Positions 60,690 to 64,000 of a DNA stretch of 64,000 nt are shown here, in pieces. Position 1 is the first letter of the stretch. Each line of letters opens with the position of its first letter. The notes beneath the pieces are model-generated. The model was not told the origin of the DNA. It did not search any database and was given only the letters and a program-made list of their open reading frames with translations. The translations under genes were made by a program, and so were the position numbers. The stretch is from positions 496,001 through 560,000 of the forward strand of contig NZ_PVZG01000002.1 in NCBI RefSeq assembly GCF_003002065.1, written 5' to 3'. The stretch comes from Pseudosporangium ferrugineum. Its GTDB lineage: Bacteria; Actinomycetota; Actinomycetes; Mycobacteriales; Micromonosporaceae.

Positions 60690-61969
60690 TGGGCGGCGAA
60701 GTCGCGGCTCTTCCTGGCGGTCCCACCGCGACGCCGGGCTCCCGGCGGATTTCCCTCGGTGCGGCGCTGCGCGCTGCCCGGCGCCCCCTGCTGGTGCCTT
60801 ACGTGACCGGCGGTGTGACCGAGGCCTGGATCGACTACGTACTGGCCTGCCAGAACGCCGGCGCGGATGCCATCGAGGTCGGCCTGCCCTTCTCCGACCC
60901 GATGCTCGACGGCACCACCATCCAGCAGGCGTCCGACCGCGCCCTTGCCCGGGGCGCCACGGTCGACGGGATCCTCGCGGACCTCGCGGCCGCGACCGGT
61001 CGGCTCCGCGTGCCGATCATCGTGATGACTTACGCCAACCTCGCGCTGCGCGTGGGAGTCCGCCGGCTCGCCGACGCCGGCGTCTCCGGGCTCATCGTTC
61101 CGGACCTGCCGCTGGAGGAGTCGGCGGAGCTCGAGGGCGAAGCCGCCGCCGTCGGCATCGACCTCGTGCTGCTCGCTGCTCCCGCAACCCCCGACGACCG
61201 CCTCCGGGAGATCTGCGCCCGCAGCCGAGGCTTCGTGTACGCGATCAGTGTCATGGGCACGACGGGGGAGCGCGACAGGCTTTCCGCCACGGCGGCCGAC
61301 CTGGTGCGACGGGTGTGGGAAGCAGCAACCCCGCGAACCCGGGACCGGACCGCGGGCCCGCGCCCGCATACCGGCACCACCGAGCGAAGTCCTGACGACC
61401 CGGTCGCCGAAGGGTGCGCCGACCGCGGACAAGCCGATCGATCAGGCGACGGAAACTTTCGCGGCGTTCCGGTTGACGGTCTCACCGAGGGAGCTCGCGG
61501 TGTTCCTGTTGGCCGCGTTGTCCGGGATGCTCGCGGCGTTCCCGCTGGCCACGTTGCCGGGGAAGTGAGCGGCGTTCCTGTTGGCCGCGCGGCCGGGGTA
61601 ACTCGGGGGCTTCCGACTGGCCGGGTCGGCGACGGAACTCGCGGCGTTTCGGCTGGCCGCCCTGTCGAGGATGAGGGTGCTCAGCCGAGCGCTGCGGCTC
61701 ACGAGGTGCGTGCCGGAGTCGAGGGGCCGAGTGGCGGGGGCGGTGGGCTGCCAGTGCTGATCGGGTTCGGGGTGTCGACGCCGGAGCAGGCCGCCGAGGC
61801 GGGACGCGCCGGGGACGGTGTGATCGTCGGTGCGGCGCTCATGCGTAGGGTGCTCAGCGGGGCCTCGGCCGACGATCTGCGGGACGACGTCGCGGCCCTG
61901 CGCGCCGCACTCGACCTGGGGGTGTCCACTGGAACGCCGCACGCCGAAATATCAGGTGATCGCCGATGA
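60689..61969 (+). CDS. trpA: tryptophan synthase alpha chain with a large in-frame repeat insertion
   Basis: 426 residues, against about 260-270 usual. TGATG overlap with trpB. The barrel is normal to about residue 212: VPYVTGGV, AIEVGLPFSDPMLDGTT (catalytic Glu63 and Asp74), VMTYANLAL, IVPDLPLEES and FVYAISVMGTTGERDRLS. Then about 140 Arg/Gly/Asp-rich residues intervene, including six 12-residue repeats (RGVPVGRVVRDA type). The fold resumes at LPVLIGFGVSTPEQ with DGVIVGAALMRRV. The insertion lies between helix 6 and strand 7, a surface loop, so an active enzyme is possible. The last 41 bp overlap the regulator gene. Confidence 0.92.
   Translation: MGGEVAALPGGPTATPGSRRISLGAALRAARRPLLVPYVTGGVTEAWIDYVLACQNAGADAIEVGLPFSDPMLDGTTIQQASDRALARGATVDGILADLAAATGRLRVPIIVMTYANLALRVGVRRLADAGVSGLIVPDLPLEESAELEGEAAAVGIDLVLLAAPATPDDRLREICARSRGFVYAISVMGTTGERDRLSATAADLVRRVWEAATPRTRDRTAGPRPHTGTTERSPDDPVAEGCADRGQADRSGDGNFRGVPVDGLTEGARGVPVGRVVRDARGVPAGHVAGEVSGVPVGRAAGVTRGLPTGRVGDGTRGVSAGRPVEDEGAQPSAAAHEVRAGVEGPSGGGGGLPVLIGFGVSTPEQAAEAGRAGDGVIVGAALMRRVLSGASADDLRDDVAALRAALDLGVSTGTPHAEISGDRR
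61461..61676. repeat. six 36-bp tandem repeats inside trpA
   Basis: Units begin at 61461, 61497, 61533, 61569, 61605 and 61641. GCGGCGTTCC and a downstream CTGGCC anchor each. Copies differ by several bases but keep length exactly 36 bp, preserving the reading frame of trpA. The third and fourth copies have stops in the +1 frame, none in the trpA frame. Confidence 0.95.
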
Positions 61970-62678
61970 CCTGACCGCGAAGATCCGCGCCGGCGAACTG
62001 GCGCCGGGTTCGATGCTGCCGCCGCAGAAGGAACTGAGTTCCCGGTACGGGGTGACGCTGGTGACCCTGCGTCAGGCGCTGCAACGGCTGGAGGACGAGG
62101 GGCTGGTCTCGCAGGAGCCGGGACGGGGCACGTTCGTGGCTTCGCCCCGGTTGATGTACCGGCTCGACTCGCTGCGCGGGCTCGCCGAGGACCTCAAGGC
62201 GCAGGGGCAGGCGGTGACCACCCACATCGTCGGCCAGGACATGCGTCGCCCGCCTGCCTGGGTGGCCGCTCACCTGGATGTCCCGGCGACCCGCCGGGTG
62301 CTGCGCCTGGAGCGGCTGCGGTTGCTGTCCGGGCGGCCCGCCGTGCACCAGTTGTCGTGGGCTCCGGACCGTGTGGGCCTTCGGCTCGCGGACCTCGACT
62401 ACAGCGGTGCCTCGCTGTACGCCGTGTTCGCGGCCCACGGCGTGGTGGTGCACCGGGCCTCGGAGGTGTTGCGGCCCGCGCTCCTCGACGAGGACATCGC
62501 CGCGCTGATGCACCAGGAGGCGGGGCTGCCCGTGTTCGTGTCCGACCGGGTCACGTACGGGCTCGACAACCGGCCGATCCTGTTCGACCGCGCGACGATC
62601 CTCGGCACCGTCATGGAGATCCGCACCGAACGCGCCGCGACCGGCGTCTCCCTCCAATGGACCCGCCAGCAGAACTGA
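61929..62678 (+). CDS. GntR/HutC-family transcriptional regulator
   Basis: 249 residues if started at CTG 61929, six bases after GGGGG (61918-61922), within the end of trpA. The protein then begins LERRTPKYQVIADDLTAKIR, a usual GntR start; the nearest ATG (61830) would add 33 residues read from the trpA sequence, and GTG 61956 would cut the first helix. The wHTH is GSMLPPQKELSSRYGVTLVT and LRQALQRLEDEGLV; the rest is a UTRA ligand domain (RVLRLERLRLLSGRPAVHQ). It probably represses trpBA through the palindromes at 59355-59408. Confidence 0.85.
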   Translation: MERRTPKYQVIADDLTAKIRAGELAPGSMLPPQKELSSRYGVTLVTLRQALQRLEDEGLVSQEPGRGTFVASPRLMYRLDSLRGLAEDLKAQGQAVTTHIVGQDMRRPPAWVAAHLDVPATRRVLRLERLRLLSGRPAVHQLSWAPDRVGLRLADLDYSGASLYAVFAAHGVVVHRASEVLRPALLDEDIAALMHQEAGLPVFVSDRVTYGLDNRPILFDRATILGTVMEIRTERAATGVSLQWTRQQN

Positions 62679-63346
62679 CCCACCCGCCGGTCTCGCGCAG
62701 CGGCCCGCCGAGCCGCCGCCCGCCGCCGGGTTGGACCGCCCCACGGTGAGTGGGCCACGGTGGGCGGCGCGGTGCCCGGTGCGCCCACAGCGGGGCGTGC
62801 TGCGAATGCGGCGGGAGCGGGCCTGGACGAGTGGGGACGCCCTGCGGTGCGGCCGGCGGAGCGGGCGGGGCGTGGACGGGTGGGGTGCGTGGCGGAGGCT
62901 GCGGGCGGGGCGTGGATGAGTGGGGACGCGCTGCGGGTGCGGCGCGAGCGGGCAGCGCGGCGGAGGGCTGCACTGCGGGTGTGCGGCGCGAGCCGGGTAT
63001 GGCACGGGCAGGTCGGCGTGAGTGGGGTTGGTGCCCGAGTAGGACGGCGTGCAGCTGGGACACATGCGGAGTTGGGACGCCTGTGGACTTGGGGACGCCT
63101 GTGGAGCTGGTGCGCGAGCGGAACGGGCGCGTGTGGACCTGGTGCGCGAGCGCGGACGCGCGTGTGGAGGAGGCGCGCGTGTGGAGGAGGCGCGCGTGTG
63201 GGAGGGGACGCGCGTGTGGCGGGAGCGCCGGTGGGGCTGCGCTGCGGGCGCCTCCGGTTCGTGGTGGCTGATCGTTCTGCGGTGGCGGGTCGCGGCGGGC
63301 GTCTCCTCGACCCGGTCGATCCGGTCGCCGTGTGACCCGTCTCGGG
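62679..63346. other. G-rich, repeat-like region without genes
   Basis: About 670 bp. From about 62750 to 63250 the plus strand is strongly G-rich and C/A-poor, with imperfect units such as GCGCGCGTGTGGAGGAG at 63172-63207 and GGGACGCCTGTGGA around 63076-63100. Long open frames exist in all three plus frames, a sign of composition rather than coding. No start with an RBS is seen. Confidence 0.65.
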
Positions 63347-64000
63347 TCAGCTTGTGACGTCGCGGCCGCTGAAGCGGGCCCAGGCTGCCGACAGGAAGAC
63401 CAAGATGTAGGCGCCGGCTGATGTCAGTCCCGGGATCAGTGCTTCCCAGGCAACCGGTTCGCGGAGGAGTTCGCCGAAGTCTCGCCAGTGCTGGGTCAGG
63501 AGGTAGGGGTGCAGCCAGTCGAGTTGGGGGATCTGGCCCAGGACGAAGCTGGCCACCGTCAGCATCGTCAGGGCGATGGTGGCGCCCATCGGTTGCTCCG
63601 TCAGGGTCGACAGGAAGAGGCCTACCGCTCCCAGGGCTGCCAGGCAGACGCCGAGGTAGAGGCAGATAACCAGGAGGCGGAGGAGGGCCGTTGCCAAGCC
63701 TATGCGGGTGCCCGACAGGGTTGTCACGTCGCCGGCGCCGAAGAGGAGGAAGCCGGCGAGGAGGCCCGAGGTTGCCACCACGAGCGGAGCGAGGAAGGCG
63801 CCCATGAGGATGCCCGCGTACTTGATCGCCAGGAGGCGGGTGCGGGCCACCGGGACCGTCAGCAGGTAGCGGAGGGTGCCCTGGTTGGCTTCGCCCGCCA
63901 CCGCGTCGCCGGCGAGCATGGCTACGGCTATCGGGAGGAAGAGGGTGAGTTCCACGCCGAGGGCTGCGAGGGCTACGAAGTAGCCGTTTCCGGTGATCTG
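63347..64000 (-). CDS. ABC-2 type transporter permease (5' end outside window)
   Basis: 217 codons visible, open at the window edge; ATG 63955 is internal because VALAAL-type coding sequence continues to 64000. At least five membrane helices: ELTLFLPIAVAMLAGDAVAG, the family motif EANQGTLRYLLTVPVARTRLL, MGAFLAPLVVATSGLLAGFL, LLVICLYLGVCLAALGAVGLF and TIALTMLTVASFVLG. ABC-2 permeases export drugs, lipids or polysaccharides with a separate ATPase, expected beyond the window. The C-terminus is WARFSGRDVTS. Confidence 0.88.
   Translation of the reverse strand, partial: QITGNGYFVALAALGVELTLFLPIAVAMLAGDAVAGEANQGTLRYLLTVPVARTRLLAIKYAGILMGAFLAPLVVATSGLLAGFLLFGAGDVTTLSGTRIGLATALLRLLVICLYLGVCLAALGAVGLFLSTLTEQPMGATIALTMLTVASFVLGQIPQLDWLHPYLLTQHWRDFGELLREPVAWEALIPGLTSAGAYILVFLSAAWARFSGRDVTS

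Noticed and set aside
62731..63357. Small genes in the G-rich region
   Set aside because: All three plus frames are open and composition-driven; products are low-complexity and no family is recognisable.
1..64000. tRNA or rRNA genes
   Set aside because: No cloverleaf with T-loop GTTCGA-type core or rRNA block was noticed in the gaps on either strand; a dedicated search could still find one.

Overview
The window is chromosomal DNA of a very high-GC actinobacterium. Frequent CGTACG/GTACGG motifs, GTG starts, leaderless promoters and the gene set (F420-dependent enzyme, FolP2-like protein, fused CydDC, Holin-X/DUF3618 genes) point to Micromonosporaceae (Actinoplanes-like). That assignment is inference from sequence style; there is no rRNA in the window. 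I saw no tRNA, rRNA, transposase, prophage or CRISPR array.

Layout. 1-8.9 kb: a truncated coiled-coil gene, a secreted beta-propeller-like protein, a 5'-3' exonuclease, a GGDEF-EAL protein followed by a solute-binding lipoprotein, a broken TetR-type gene, and two TetR/enzyme pairs. 8.9-18 kb: FolP2-like protein, a heterodimeric ABC exporter, a Tat-exported sulfite oxidase-like enzyme, a three-gene envelope operon and a Tat-exported amidohydrolase. 18-27 kb: small secreted, lipid-anchored or membrane proteins of unknown function, several leaderless, plus an internally deleted hydrolase. 27.7-41.1 kb: glycan region. Genes from 31104 to 41130 are almost all overlapping and encode a carbamoyltransferase, five glycosyltransferase modules, and phosphoheptose isomerase, heptose kinase/adenylyltransferase and heptose-bisphosphate phosphatase, that is, an apparent ADP-heptose pathway with its transferases. 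41-44.7 kb: topoisomerase IB and small enzymes. 44.8-51.9 kb: cytochrome bd operon (cydA-cydB-cydDC) divergent from a BlaI/M56 peptidase pair, sharing a dense operator array. 52-58 kb: an NlpC/P60 hydrolase behind a ydaO-type c-di-AMP riboswitch, a TPR protein, a YibE/F protein and a phosphatase-methyltransferase fusion. 58-62.7 kb: a DUF3800 protein and a trpB-trpA-gntR operon with duplicated operators. The window ends in an ABC-2 permease.

A theme running through the window is short tandem repeats (33, 36, 37, 46 and 54 bp). Inside genes the unit is always a multiple of three (36 bp in trpA, the TPR gene and a Pro-rich membrane gene; 33 bp in the M56 peptidase; 54 bp in a small membrane gene). 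Between genes, 37- and 46-bp units occur, and two arrays are built from copies of the 3' end and stop codon of the neighbouring gene. The most unusual coding consequence is a tryptophan synthase alpha chain with about 140 extra residues, including six 12-residue repeats, inserted in frame late in its barrel.
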